From the NCBI GenBank assembly GCA_015999985.1, contig JAECRA010000013.1, forward strand, positions 1-64,000: a stretch of DNA of 64,000 nucleotides, given 5' to 3'. Positions 55,052 through 64,000 of the stretch are shown piece by piece; the stretch's first letter is position 1, and every line of letters begins with the position of its first letter. Origin of the DNA: Comamonadaceae bacterium. GTDB lineage: Bacteria > Pseudomonadota > Gammaproteobacteria > Burkholderiales > Burkholderiaceae_C. Position numbers and translations under genes: made by a program. The notes beneath the pieces were generated by a model. That model was given only the letters and a program-made list of their open reading frames with translations. It was not told the origin of the DNA and ran no database searches.

Positions 55052-57088
55052 TTACGAAGCCAATCGGAGCAACTCTGCCCCTTCGGTTACTTGTTCGCCC
55101 GGCGCAAAAAGCAGCTCGGCCACCACGCCATCTTGTGGCGCGGCGATAGTGTGCTCCATCTTCATGGCTTCCATCACCACCAGCAGTTGGCCTTTGCTCA
55201 CTTTGTCCCCAGCCTTGACGGCTATCGACACCACTTTGCCAGGCATGGGCGCGGTCAGGCGCCCCGCTTCGCCACCGCCTTCGCCCGCATGCGACAGTAC
55301 ATCGAGCTCGGTGATGGTGGCCGCGCCTTGAGTACCAAAAACGTGCGCCACTTCGCCGATCTTGTAGATCTGCACCACCTGGCGGTCATCACCAAAACGG
55401 ACATCCAGGCGTCCCTGCGCATCAGCTGAAAACGCCAGCGGCTGTGGACCATGTTCGCCTACCGCCAGTTGCAGGCCGTCGCTCAAGTAGCGAAGTTTGG
55501 CAACGACGGGTTGGCCTCTGTATTCGAAATCAATCCGCCTGGAAGCCGTGCCATGGGATCGGAAACCATCGCGGCGGCTGAAGGGGTCGTTTGTCTCGGC
55601 CTCGCGCTCAGCCAATACCGTCTGCGCCACAGCGGCAGCGACGACCATCTGAATACCCAGTTTGTCCTGCTTGAAAAGCTGGTCGGACTCACGCTGGATC
55701 AAGGCAGTGTCGAGTTTGGCCTGACTAAAAGACTCGGAAGCCAGGACGTGACGCAAAAACTGCACATTGGTCTGCAAGCCCGCAATATGGGTCGCGGCCA
55801 GTGCTGCATCCAGCTTGGCCAGTGCTTCCTGCCGCGTTTCGCCCCAGACAATGAGCTTGGCGATCATGGAGTCATAGAACGGGCTGATGACATCGCCCTC
55901 GCGCACACCATCGTCCACGCGCACACTATCAATCTCAAAGCTCGCATGCAGCGGCTTGCGATAGATCTTCAAGGTGCCCGTGGCGGGCAGGAAGTTCTTG
56001 TCCGGGTTCTCTGCGCAGATTCGAGCTTCGATGGCGTGGCCTTCGATGAGCAGGTCATCCTGCTCCAGAGGCAGGGGTTCGCCGTTGGCCACCCGCAGTT
56101 GCCATTCGACCAGGTCAAGGCCGGTGATGGCCTCAGTGACCGGGTGCTCCACCTGCAGTCGTGTGTTCATCTCCATGAAGTAAAACTTCATCTGGTCCGG
56201 CCGCTCATAGCCACCCGGTTGTTCCACGATGAATTCCACCGTACCTGCGCCCACATAGTTCACCGCGCGCGCAGCATTGACAGCCGCTTCACCCATGGCG
56301 GCACGAATGCTCTCTGGCATTCCAGGGGCAGGCGCTTCTTCCAGCACTTTTTGATGCCGGCGCTGCACGGAGCAATCGCGCTCGAAAAGATAGACGTAGT
56401 TGCCGTGGGCATCACCGAATACCTGGATCTCGATGTGGCGCGGGCGCTGAACGTACTTTTCGATCAGGACCGCATCATCGCCAAAACTGTTGATGGCCTC
56501 GCGCTTGCACGACTCCAGGGCCGCAGCAAACTCCTCTGTCTTCTGGACCGCCCTCATGCCCTTGCCACCACCACCCGCGCTGGCTTTGATCAAAACCGGA
56601 TAGCCAATGCGATCAGCCTCCTTGTGCAGCATGTCCGGGTCTTGGCCTGCGCCGTGATAGCCAGGCACCAAAGGCACGCTGGCTGACTCCATAAGACGCT
56701 TGGATTCGGCCTTCAGCCCCATGGCCTTGATCGCCGAAGCAGGTGGGCCGATGAAGACCAGGCCATTGGCTGCACAAGCCTGGGCGAACTCCTCGTTTTC
56801 ACTCAGAAACCCATAGCCAGGGTGAACAGCTTGCGCGCCGGTCGCCTTGGCCGCATCCAGGATGCGCTGCCACTGCAGATAGCTCTCCTTGGGAGAGCTG
56901 GCGCCAATATGCACCGCTTCATCACAAGCTGCGACGTGCTTCGCGTGAGCATCGGCGTCTGAATAAACAGCAACGGTCTTGACGCCCATGCGGCGCGCTG
57001 TGGCCGCTACGCGGCATGCGATTTCGCCACGGTTGGCGATCAGGATCTTGTCAAACAAAGTTTTGTCTCCCCAGGTTGTCAGCGCCAC
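55052..57088 (-). CDS. liuD: Methylcrotonoyl-CoA carboxylase, biotin-carboxylase (alpha) subunit
   Basis: Acts with the carboxyltransferase at 59211 to convert 3-methylcrotonyl-CoA to 3-methylglutaconyl-CoA. Order: biotin carboxylase (IANRGEIACRVAATARRMG; ATP-grasp KASAGGGGKGMRAV; MNTRLQVEHPVTE), a BT linker, and a C-terminal biotinyl domain with VMEAMKMEH (biotinyl lysine). 678 aa. Assignment to methylcrotonyl- over propionyl-CoA carboxylase rests on the neighbours (hydratase, HMG-CoA lyase). Start: GTG at 57088 (adjacent to the DUF4126 stop) or TTG at 57058 preceded by GGGGAG; the TTG gives the usual N-terminus. Confidence 0.93.
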   Translation of the reverse strand: MALTTWGDKTLFDKILIANRGEIACRVAATARRMGVKTVAVYSDADAHAKHVAACDEAVHIGASSPKESYLQWQRILDAAKATGAQAVHPGYGFLSENEEFAQACAANGLVFIGPPASAIKAMGLKAESKRLMESASVPLVPGYHGAGQDPDMLHKEADRIGYPVLIKASAGGGGKGMRAVQKTEEFAAALESCKREAINSFGDDAVLIEKYVQRPRHIEIQVFGDAHGNYVYLFERDCSVQRRHQKVLEEAPAPGMPESIRAAMGEAAVNAARAVNYVGAGTVEFIVEQPGGYERPDQMKFYFMEMNTRLQVEHPVTEAITGLDLVEWQLRVANGEPLPLEQDDLLIEGHAIEARICAENPDKNFLPATGTLKIYRKPLHASFEIDSVRVDDGVREGDVISPFYDSMIAKLIVWGETRQEALAKLDAALAATHIAGLQTNVQFLRHVLASESFSQAKLDTALIQRESDQLFKQDKLGIQMVVAAAVAQTVLAEREAETNDPFSRRDGFRSHGTASRRIDFEYRGQPVVAKLRYLSDGLQLAVGEHGPQPLAFSADAQGRLDVRFGDDRQVVQIYKIGEVAHVFGTQGAATITELDVLSHAGEGGGEAGRLTAPMPGKVVSIAVKAGDKVSKGQLLVVMEAMKMEHTIAAPQDGVVAELLFAPGEQVTEGAELLRLAS

Positions 57089-57850
57089 TCAGGCGCTTTT
57101 TGATTCGAACGGCGTTCCGCCAAAAACGCGGCGCAGCTTTACCACGACCGCCATTAGAAATTTGTAAAGCACTACCAGCAGCAGTGCGGAAATCAGCAAC
57201 ATCACTACCAGTGCGACACCAAAGGCCACCGGATGTGTAGTGGCCAGCCACATGACCAGCACCACCAGCCCATCCTCAAAGAAAGATGCCAGCCAGTTGG
57301 AAAAGGGTTCGGGTGAAGTATTGATGGCTGCGCGTGTAGTGGCCTTGGTAGCAAATGAGGTAGCAGCCAGGCCTCCTCCAAGCAAGCCAGCCACCAAGCC
57401 CATGGTGGCCGAATCAGCGCCAAAAACACCCGCAGCCAGAAGTGCGCCGCCGGGGATCCGAACCACGCTGTTGATCGAATCCCAAACGCTGTCCACCCAC
57501 GGAATCTTGTCAGCAAAAAACTCAACCATAACCATGAAGCCACTGGCTGCCATGACGGCTGGGTGCGCGAGCATATTCAAGCCCGCAGGAAGCGGAATCC
57601 AGCCTGCATAGCCCATGGCCCCCGTCAGGAACACCACCGCATAAAGCCTGAACCCGCTGGCCCATCCGAGCGCAGCAGCCAAGGCCATGAGCGAGGCCAT
57701 GTCCATCTTGGCCACCACAGGCGCCACCGCACCGCCCACAGCGGTGCCGGCCTGCCCCACGGCATCACCAATGGCTTGGGCGGTCTCCTGGTTCGGATGA
57801 ATGCCCATGCTGTGCAACCATTGCACAATCTGCTGGAAGAGTTCTTGCAT
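57089..57850 (-). CDS. DUF4126 family membrane protein
   Basis: Integral membrane protein of unknown function, 253 aa. About five helices; typical of the family is ALGWASGFRLYAVVFLTGAMGYAGW, PWVDSVWDSIN, and the Gly-rich GLVAGLLGGGLAATSFATKATTRAAINTSPEPFSNW. The first 50 residues are an amphipathic/Gln-rich extension. Located within the leucine operon between the hydratase and the biotin carboxylase, with its stop abutting the latter's start. The role there is not apparent. Confidence 0.9.
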   Translation of the reverse strand: MQELFQQIVQWLHSMGIHPNQETAQAIGDAVGQAGTAVGGAVAPVVAKMDMASLMALAAALGWASGFRLYAVVFLTGAMGYAGWIPLPAGLNMLAHPAVMAASGFMVMVEFFADKIPWVDSVWDSINSVVRIPGGALLAAGVFGADSATMGLVAGLLGGGLAATSFATKATTRAAINTSPEPFSNWLASFFEDGLVVLVMWLATTHPVAFGVALVVMLLISALLLVVLYKFLMAVVVKLRRVFGGTPFESKSA

Positions 57851-57907
57851 ATGACGACGCGCCTTTGCCTCTACCTTTGTCTATAGCGGTTTCCTGCCGA
57901 TGTCTTC

Positions 57908-58696
57908 TCAGGACACCAGCCAGCCGGGCTTGGTCTTGCTCAAAAAGCTCTGCACGCCTTCCTTGCCTTCGTCCGAGGAGCGAATCTCCGCGATGGCCTT
58001 TACCGTGTGATCAATGAGCAGGCGGGTAATATCCCGGTCGGCCACGTATTGCACCAGTTTCTTGCATTCCTTGAGCGCATTCGGGCTTCCGGCCAGAAAT
58101 GCGTTCACCCATGTGCTCACGACGTCGTTGAGCTGATCTGCAGGCACCACTTCATGCACAAAGCCCAGGCGCAGTGCCTGCTGCGCATCGAAGCGTTCGG
58201 CCGTCAGAAAATAGCGGTGTGCGGCTCTGGGCCCCATGGCCCGTATGACATAGGGACTGATGGTGGCTGGCGTCAGGCCAAGCTTGACCTCGCTCAGACA
58301 GTAGTGGGCTGTATCAACGCTTACCGCGACATCGCAGGCGGCCACCAAACCCATGCCGCCCGCATAGACATCGCCTTGCACCCGCGCAATGGTCGGCTTA
58401 GGGCATTCATAAATAGTGCGCATCATGAAAGCCAGCTTCTCGGCGTCGCGTTCGTTTTCTTCCTGCGAATAGTCGGCCATGCGGCGCATCCAGTTGAGGT
58501 CTGCACCCGCGCAAAATGCAGGCCCCTCCGCCATCAGCACGATGGCTCGCACCTGTGGGTCTTCCCCCAGGCTCGAGAACGCATGAGTCAGGTCGGCAAT
58601 CACTTCATCGTTGAATGCATTTCGAAGCTCAGGTCGGCTGAGGACCACCGTAGCGATCTGGTTCTGAACGGATGTACGAATTGCAGAATTGGTCAT
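57908..58696 (-). CDS. liuC: Enoyl-CoA hydratase, methylglutaconyl-CoA hydratase type
   Basis: Crotonase-fold enzyme expected to hydrate 3-methylglutaconyl-CoA to HMG-CoA. The oxyanion-hole phrase GPAFCAGADLNWMRRMADYSQEEN is characteristic of the LiuC/AUH group, and VQGDVYAGGMGLVAACDVAVS and EVKLGLTPATISPYVIRAMG complete the core. 262 aa. Position between both carboxylase subunits supports the leucine assignment. Its ATG overlaps the stop of the DinB gene (58693-58696). Confidence 0.94.
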   Translation of the reverse strand: MTNSAIRTSVQNQIATVVLSRPELRNAFNDEVIADLTHAFSSLGEDPQVRAIVLMAEGPAFCAGADLNWMRRMADYSQEENERDAEKLAFMMRTIYECPKPTIARVQGDVYAGGMGLVAACDVAVSVDTAHYCLSEVKLGLTPATISPYVIRAMGPRAAHRYFLTAERFDAQQALRLGFVHEVVPADQLNDVVSTWVNAFLAGSPNALKECKKLVQYVADRDITRLLIDHTVKAIAEIRSSDEGKEGVQSFLSKTKPGWLVS

Positions 58697-59208
58697 GACC
58701 TTTTTGATTCCTCTTGCAGCATGTAAACGAGGTCGAGCTCAGGAATGGTTCGGCCCAGTGCGGTAAGCGCCGCCGTGACCTGGCCACGGTGATGCGTTCC
58801 ATGATTGAAAACGTGCGCCAAAGTGGCGCAAAACGGTAGATTCGCGGGTTGGCCACGCATGGTGGTATAGCTCAGTTCACCGTCGAATCGCTCCAGGGGC
58901 CAACTCTGAATCAAAGCCGGCCAGCGCTGCGCACCTTCCACCAGACGCTGCTCCAGCTTCTGGCGGTCAAACTCCAGTTCAGCATCCAGGGACAAGCGAG
59001 GTGACGTGCCTTCCGAGAACCGTACAAACCAGAGGTGGTGTTCTCCCACCAGCAAATGATTGAGCGTGCCGTGGATGCTTTTGAAGAACAAGCCCACGTC
59101 ACGCCGATAAGCTTCTTCAGGTAAATCGCCTACTGCGGCCAGCAAGCGCCGGGTGGCCCACACGTTGTAGCGAGCCAGGGTGGAGAAGTGCTGCGGCCAG
59201 GACGGCAT
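58693..59208 (-). CDS. DinB family protein
   Basis: Four-helix-bundle metalloprotein of the DinB/YfiT type; members include bacillithiol- or mycothiol-dependent transferases, but most are uncharacterised. Conserved: FSTLARYNVWATRRLL, SIHGTLNHLLVGEHHLW (metal-binding His), and FNHGTHHRGQVTAAL with two further histidines near the C-terminus. The ATG at 59208 (171 aa) begins right after the carboxyltransferase stop; the open frame to 59325 overlaps that gene. Lodged inside the leucine operon. Role unknown. Confidence 0.9.
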   Translation of the reverse strand: MPSWPQHFSTLARYNVWATRRLLAAVGDLPEEAYRRDVGLFFKSIHGTLNHLLVGEHHLWFVRFSEGTSPRLSLDAELEFDRQKLEQRLVEGAQRWPALIQSWPLERFDGELSYTTMRGQPANLPFCATLAHVFNHGTHHRGQVTAALTALGRTIPELDLVYMLQEESKRS

Positions 59209-59210
59209 GG

Positions 59211-60818
<1,608 letters not shown>

Positions 60819-61258
60819 GGTCTTGTCTGCTTCGCTTTGTCTCTGTTGTTTCTAAACATCCTGAGGGAGCGGTTGGGCCTATCGCCCTTTGGCATCCCGC
60901 GTTGCCCACGGAGGGTATGCGTATTGTCACCGCTGGGCCACAGGCCTGTGCCGCGATCCCAAAAAAGAAATAGGGAACATTGTCCCTCTGCTCAATGACG
61001 GGTGGGGCCACATGTTCGAGAGCGGCGTTCATTCGATCGGGCGCGCTCTGCTTGCCACCTTCACCATCAGATTAATACCTAAATATTAAACGCTCTGCGG
61101 GCCTTGGGCGATGCCCGATGGGAACGGCCGTCCACATCAACTGAGAGAACGCCACTGCTGTCGGTTCCCAGGCTTCGTACGTGTCTATGAATTCTTACTG
61201 AAGGGTGATTTCTTCAAAAATCTTGACAGGCGTCGACTTTTGCAACATCATAAGTTAC
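60819..61258. other. Divergent intergenic region upstream of the leucine operon
   Basis: 440 bp with no credible gene. It must contain the promoter of the carboxyltransferase operon (minus) and that of the Rrf2 regulator (plus). A consensus TTGACA is seen at 61223-61228. I see no obvious palindromic operator. Confidence 0.5.
61223..61251 (+). promoter_or_regulatory. Predicted promoter of the Rrf2 gene
   Basis: TTGACA (61223-61228), 17-bp spacer, CATCAT (61246-61251). The predicted start site falls at about 61258, the base before the ATG chosen for the regulator, so the transcript may be leaderless. The -10 is only 4/6 consensus. Confidence 0.5.
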
Positions 61259-61708
61259 ATGAAACGCAACAGCCGCCTTTCGTCTGTTCTGCATGCTTTG
61301 CTACACATGGCCGAGCAGGACGGACCCGTAACTTCTGACTTCCTGGCTCAGTGTCTGAGCACAAATCCGGTCGTCGTCCGCCGCACCATGGCCTCTCTGC
61401 GAGATGCGGGCATCGTCACCTCGGACAGGGGCCACGCTGGTGGATGGCGTATCAAGGCCGACCTTTCAACGCTTACCTTGCGCCAGCTGCACGAAACACT
61501 CGGCGAGCCCGCGATGTTTGCGATTGGCTCCCACAACGATGCGCCACAGTGCCTGGTCGAACAAGCAGTGAATGCAGCGCTTGAAGGCACTTTGGCAGAA
61601 GCTGAGGCCCTGCTGCTCAAGCGTTTCTCCGAGATCACCCTGGCCGATCTGGCCGAAGACTTTTCGCGTCGGCATACGGCCGCGCGATCCAACAGGAGCC
61701 CAGCATGA
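61259..61708 (+). CDS. Rrf2 family transcriptional regulator (cluster-less type)
   Basis: Winged-helix DNA-binding protein: SRLSSVLHALLHMAEQDGPVTSDFLAQCLSTNPVVVRRTMASLRDAGIVTSDRGHAGGWRI. The three cysteines that bind the Fe-S cluster in IscR/NsrR are absent (only isolated Cys), as in YwnA/CymR-like members, so it probably senses something else. The start at 61259 (149 aa) matches the family N-terminus; the frame is open to 61205 (GTG). Stop overlaps the next gene's ATG (61705), so it probably regulates its own three-gene operon. Confidence 0.9.
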   Translation: MKRNSRLSSVLHALLHMAEQDGPVTSDFLAQCLSTNPVVVRRTMASLRDAGIVTSDRGHAGGWRIKADLSTLTLRQLHETLGEPAMFAIGSHNDAPQCLVEQAVNAALEGTLAEAEALLLKRFSEITLADLAEDFSRRHTAARSNRSPA

Positions 61709-62607
61709 AACACGACGTCATCGTCATAGGCGGCAGCTACGCCGGAATGGCCGCAACCCTTCAATTGCTCCGAGCGCGAAAATCCGTGCTGGTCATCGAT
61801 GGTGGCCAGAGGCGAAATCGCTTCGCCAGCCATTCGCACGGATTTCTCGGCCAAGACGGAGTCAATCCCGGCGAAATTGCGAAGGCTGCGCGCAGTCAAC
61901 TCGAACGCTACCCAACGCTGGTATGGATTGACGAACACGTTTCCGCCATCTCCGGTCAGCTAGATAGTTTCTCTGTCACCACTGCCAACGGGGCGTCTCA
62001 CCACGCACGCCGCATCTTGCTCGCCACAGGCGTGGGGGACCAACTACCGGCAGTCAAGGGGCTCGCGGAGCGCTGGGGTCAATCGATTTTTCATTGCCCG
62101 TACTGTCACGGATACGAACTCGATCAAGGACGAGTCGGCATCATCGGCTCCAGCCCCATGTCGGTCCACCAGGCGGAGCTTCTCACTGAGTGGGGGCAAG
62201 TCACCCTGTTTGCGAACGGCGCGTTGACCGTTGACGACCCAACTCGAATCAAGCTGGAGCAGCGCGGAGTTGAGATCGAAGAGACCCTCATCGACAGAAT
62301 CGAAGGGAAGGCGGACGTAGTGCTGATCGATGGACGGACGCAACATTTCGCAGGCCTGTTCACCGCAACGCGCACATCACCTGCCAGCCCCCTGGCCGAA
62401 GCGCTGGGTTGTGCCGTGGAAGAAACGCCTATAGGAATTCAGGTGCGCACAGATGCCGAGTGCAAGACCTCCATTGCCGGTGTGTTCGCCTGCGGAGATG
62501 TGGCTCGGGTACCCCACTCGGTGTCGCTTGCAGTTGGCAACGGCGCAATGGCTGGCGCGCAAGTACATAGATCATTGGTTTGGCCCGACTCGCTCCAGCC
62601 GGTTTAG
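61705..62607 (+). CDS. Thioredoxin-reductase-like NAD(P)/FAD-dependent oxidoreductase
   Basis: Flavoprotein with two Rossmann domains: FAD motif VIVIGGSYAGMAATLQLLR at the N-terminus, NAD(P)-side motif VGIIGSSPMSVHQAELL, redox-active CPYC (C131, C134) in FHCPYCHGYELDQG, and the C-terminal FAD loop VFACGDVARVP. The Cys pair sits as in thioredoxin reductase, but the protein is smaller in its NAD domain; 300 aa. Expected to reduce a thioredoxin-like or other disulfide substrate; no thioredoxin gene is adjacent. Overlaps the Rrf2 gene by 4 bp. Confidence 0.92.
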   Translation: MKHDVIVIGGSYAGMAATLQLLRARKSVLVIDGGQRRNRFASHSHGFLGQDGVNPGEIAKAARSQLERYPTLVWIDEHVSAISGQLDSFSVTTANGASHHARRILLATGVGDQLPAVKGLAERWGQSIFHCPYCHGYELDQGRVGIIGSSPMSVHQAELLTEWGQVTLFANGALTVDDPTRIKLEQRGVEIEETLIDRIEGKADVVLIDGRTQHFAGLFTATRTSPASPLAEALGCAVEETPIGIQVRTDAECKTSIAGVFACGDVARVPHSVSLAVGNGAMAGAQVHRSLVWPDSLQPV

Positions 62608-62624
62608 ACAAGCCTCAAATCTGC

Positions 62625-63299
62625 ATGAACACCCACCTCGATCACACCGTCGCTTCCGGTTACGCAGAGAGGGTAGCACGGCTGGTTCCGGGGCTCAGGG
62701 ACTTGCACAAGATGGCTTGCGTGTTGCTGGCCGAGCGTGCCCCTGCCCAAGCGCGTGTTCTGGTGCTCGGCGCAGGAGGAGGTGTCGAGTTAAAGGCCTT
62801 CGCAGAGATGCAGCCAGAGTGGCGATTTGATGGCGTGGACCCTTCTGCTGAGATGCTTCAACTGGCCCGCACCACGATGGGACCGCTAGGTTCCCGAGTT
62901 CAGTGGCACGAAGGCTATATCGACAGCGCACCGTCTGGGCCTTTCGATGCAGCCACCTGCCTGCTGACCTTGCACTTTCTGCCAGCGGCCGAACGCCGCC
63001 GAACTCTAGAAGCCATCCGCACTCGGCTCAAGCCTGGCGCACCCTTGGTGGTCGCGCATCACAGCTTTCCCAACCACGGCAAGGAACAGGAAAAGTGGCT
63101 CGTGCGCAATGCCGCACTCGCCATCGCCTCTGGGGTGCCGGTCGCCCAAGCCGAAGGCAGCATAGCGGCCTTCAAGGAACGCCTACCTGTCCTTTCGCCG
63201 GAGCAGGATATCGAACTGCTCCGTGAAGCAGGATTCACGGACATCGATATGTTCTACAGCGCATTTACCTTCAAGGGGTGGGTTGCGCTCGCGCCCTAG
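62625..63299 (+). CDS. Class I SAM-dependent methyltransferase
   Basis: Rossmann methyltransferase with SAM motif I VLVLGAGGGVELKAF, acidic loop FDGVDPSAEMLQLAR, and motif post-I SGPFDAATCLLTLHFLP. 224 aa from the ATG at 62625, 17 bp after the preceding stop; an open frame from 62580 overlaps the upstream gene and is less likely. Small-molecule substrate cannot be told. Third gene of the Rrf2 operon. Confidence 0.9.
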   Translation: MNTHLDHTVASGYAERVARLVPGLRDLHKMACVLLAERAPAQARVLVLGAGGGVELKAFAEMQPEWRFDGVDPSAEMLQLARTTMGPLGSRVQWHEGYIDSAPSGPFDAATCLLTLHFLPAAERRRTLEAIRTRLKPGAPLVVAHHSFPNHGKEQEKWLVRNAALAIASGVPVAQAEGSIAAFKERLPVLSPEQDIELLREAGFTDIDMFYSAFTFKGWVALAP

Positions 63300-63492
63300 C
63301 ACCCTAGTTCAGCGCTCTACCGCACGACGCAGAGCGTAAAGAAGAGTCTCCACCATAGCCAGCTCCAATGGGAAGGAACACGCCTTCAAAGGCTCTTTCT
63401 TCCTTGATGGCGGCTTCGAGGTCGTAGCTCTCGCTTTCGCTGGTCAAGCCAACGAATGCCCTCAGGTGGCACGTCCCCTCCGTGCATGAGCA
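63300..63492. other. Gap between methyltransferase and acyl-CoA dehydrogenase genes
   Basis: 193 bp at the convergent ends of the methyltransferase and acyl-CoA dehydrogenase genes. The minus strand contains an open stretch (AFVGLTSESESYDLEAAIKE and following) that I could not assign; it has no start in the window. Possibly a gene remnant. Confidence 0.35.
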
Positions 63493-64000
63493 TCAAGCCG
63501 GCACCACCCCCCGCCCCGCGCTCGCTCTTGCAATGATGGTCTTCATGATCTGTGCGGTCCCATCGCCTATCTGGAAGCCCAGCACGTCGCGCAACCTTTG
63601 CTCCATGGGCCCACGGTCGTAACCCGCGTGGCCGAAGCTCAGCAGGCACTGGTGAATGCAGTCGTACGCAAGCTTAGGCGCCCACCATTTGCACATCGCC
63701 GCCTCGGCACTGTGGGGCGCTCCCTGGTCCTTGAGCCAAAGCGCTTGCAGGCACAAAAGGCGAGCGGCACTTACCTGCGTTTCGAAGTCCGCCAATGGAT
63801 GCGATACCCCCTGAAAGGCCGACAGCGGTTTTCCGAAAGCATGCCGCTGTGCTGTATAGGCCCAGGCTTCCTCGAGCGCCACGCGCGCCACGGCAAGCAC
63901 CTGAAGGCCGATGAGCGCGCGCGAAAAATCAAAGCCTTGCATCACCTGCACGAAGCCGCGGTTCTCGTCGCCCAGTCGGTGGTCCACCGGCACGCGCACA
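63493..64000 (-). CDS. Acyl-CoA dehydrogenase (C-terminal part; continues past window end)
   Basis: The C-terminal 169 or so residues of a flavoprotein dehydrogenase; the 5' end is beyond the window. Visible: VPVDHRLGDENRGFVQVMQGFDFSRALIGL, the helical bundle block RHAFGKPLSAFQGVSHPLADFE, and the FAD/ETF-side end GFQIGDGTAQIMKTIIARASAGRG. This matches short/medium-chain and cyclohexanecarboxyl-CoA-type dehydrogenases; whether it is isovaleryl-CoA dehydrogenase cannot be decided. Downstream of it on the same strand is the unassigned gap. Confidence 0.9.
   Translation of the reverse strand, partial: VRVPVDHRLGDENRGFVQVMQGFDFSRALIGLQVLAVARVALEEAWAYTAQRHAFGKPLSAFQGVSHPLADFETQVSAARLLCLQALWLKDQGAPHSAEAAMCKWWAPKLAYDCIHQCLLSFGHAGYDRGPMEQRLRDVLGFQIGDGTAQIMKTIIARASAGRGVVPA

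Overview
The window looks like a chromosome segment from a beta-proteobacterium of the order Burkholderiales, most likely family Comamonadaceae. This is inferred from gene content and order, not from a database search: rplM-rpsI / bactofilin / erpA, an ahcY-tlyA-metF operon behind an SAH riboswitch, paaABCDE, a liu-type leucine catabolic operon and a double-length uvrA. Codon use is GC-rich in the housekeeping parts and more AT-rich around 20.3-32.4 kb.

Layout. 1-6.8 kb is housekeeping: a twin-cysteine-repeat secreted protein (5' end off the window), tyrS, an M23 peptidase, erpA, a bactofilin, rpsI, rplM and rlmJ. 6.8-10.9 kb is the phenylacetyl-CoA epoxidase operon paaABCDE behind a perfect 16-2-16 palindromic operator. 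11.5-15.5 kb is the methyl-cycle operon ahcY-tlyA-metF (then rlpA), controlled by an SAH riboswitch whose 3' pseudoknot strand overlaps an intrinsic terminator. 15.6-18.6 kb holds a secreted glycosidase-like protein and an acyltransferase; prfC follows. 20.3-33.8 kb is an accessory region. It holds a serine-recombinase fragment, tandem-duplicated lipoproteins, a complete IS256-family insertion sequence with 8-bp target duplication, two paralogous 820-830-aa membrane proteins, a small flippase-like protein, a GT2 glycosyltransferase, a frameshifted acyltransferase, a HAD phosphatase and a GtrA protein. Together these suggest cell-surface glycan synthesis or modification. 34-40 kb is an RND efflux operon, followed by the 1922-aa UvrA, an HU protein with a histone-H1-like tail and an MHS-type transporter.

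49-64 kb is dominated by leucine/isovalerate and acyl-CoA catabolism: HMG-CoA lyase in one operon, and both methylcrotonyl-CoA carboxylase subunits plus methylglutaconyl-CoA hydratase in another, interleaved with DinB and DUF4126 genes. It also carries a phosphoesterase/Ser-Thr kinase-USP pair, an Rrf2 / thioredoxin-reductase-like / methyltransferase operon, and the 3' part of an acyl-CoA dehydrogenase running off the window.

The most striking observation is a 264-bp TA-flanked element (49882-50149) inside codon 2 of the isomerase gene. Deleting it in silico with one TA restores an ATGA stop/start overlap with the DUF1289 gene, and its terminal repeat now supplies an in-frame replacement start codon. 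A second, unrelated TA-flanked mini-element lies 2 kb away. No tRNA, rRNA or CRISPR array was found.
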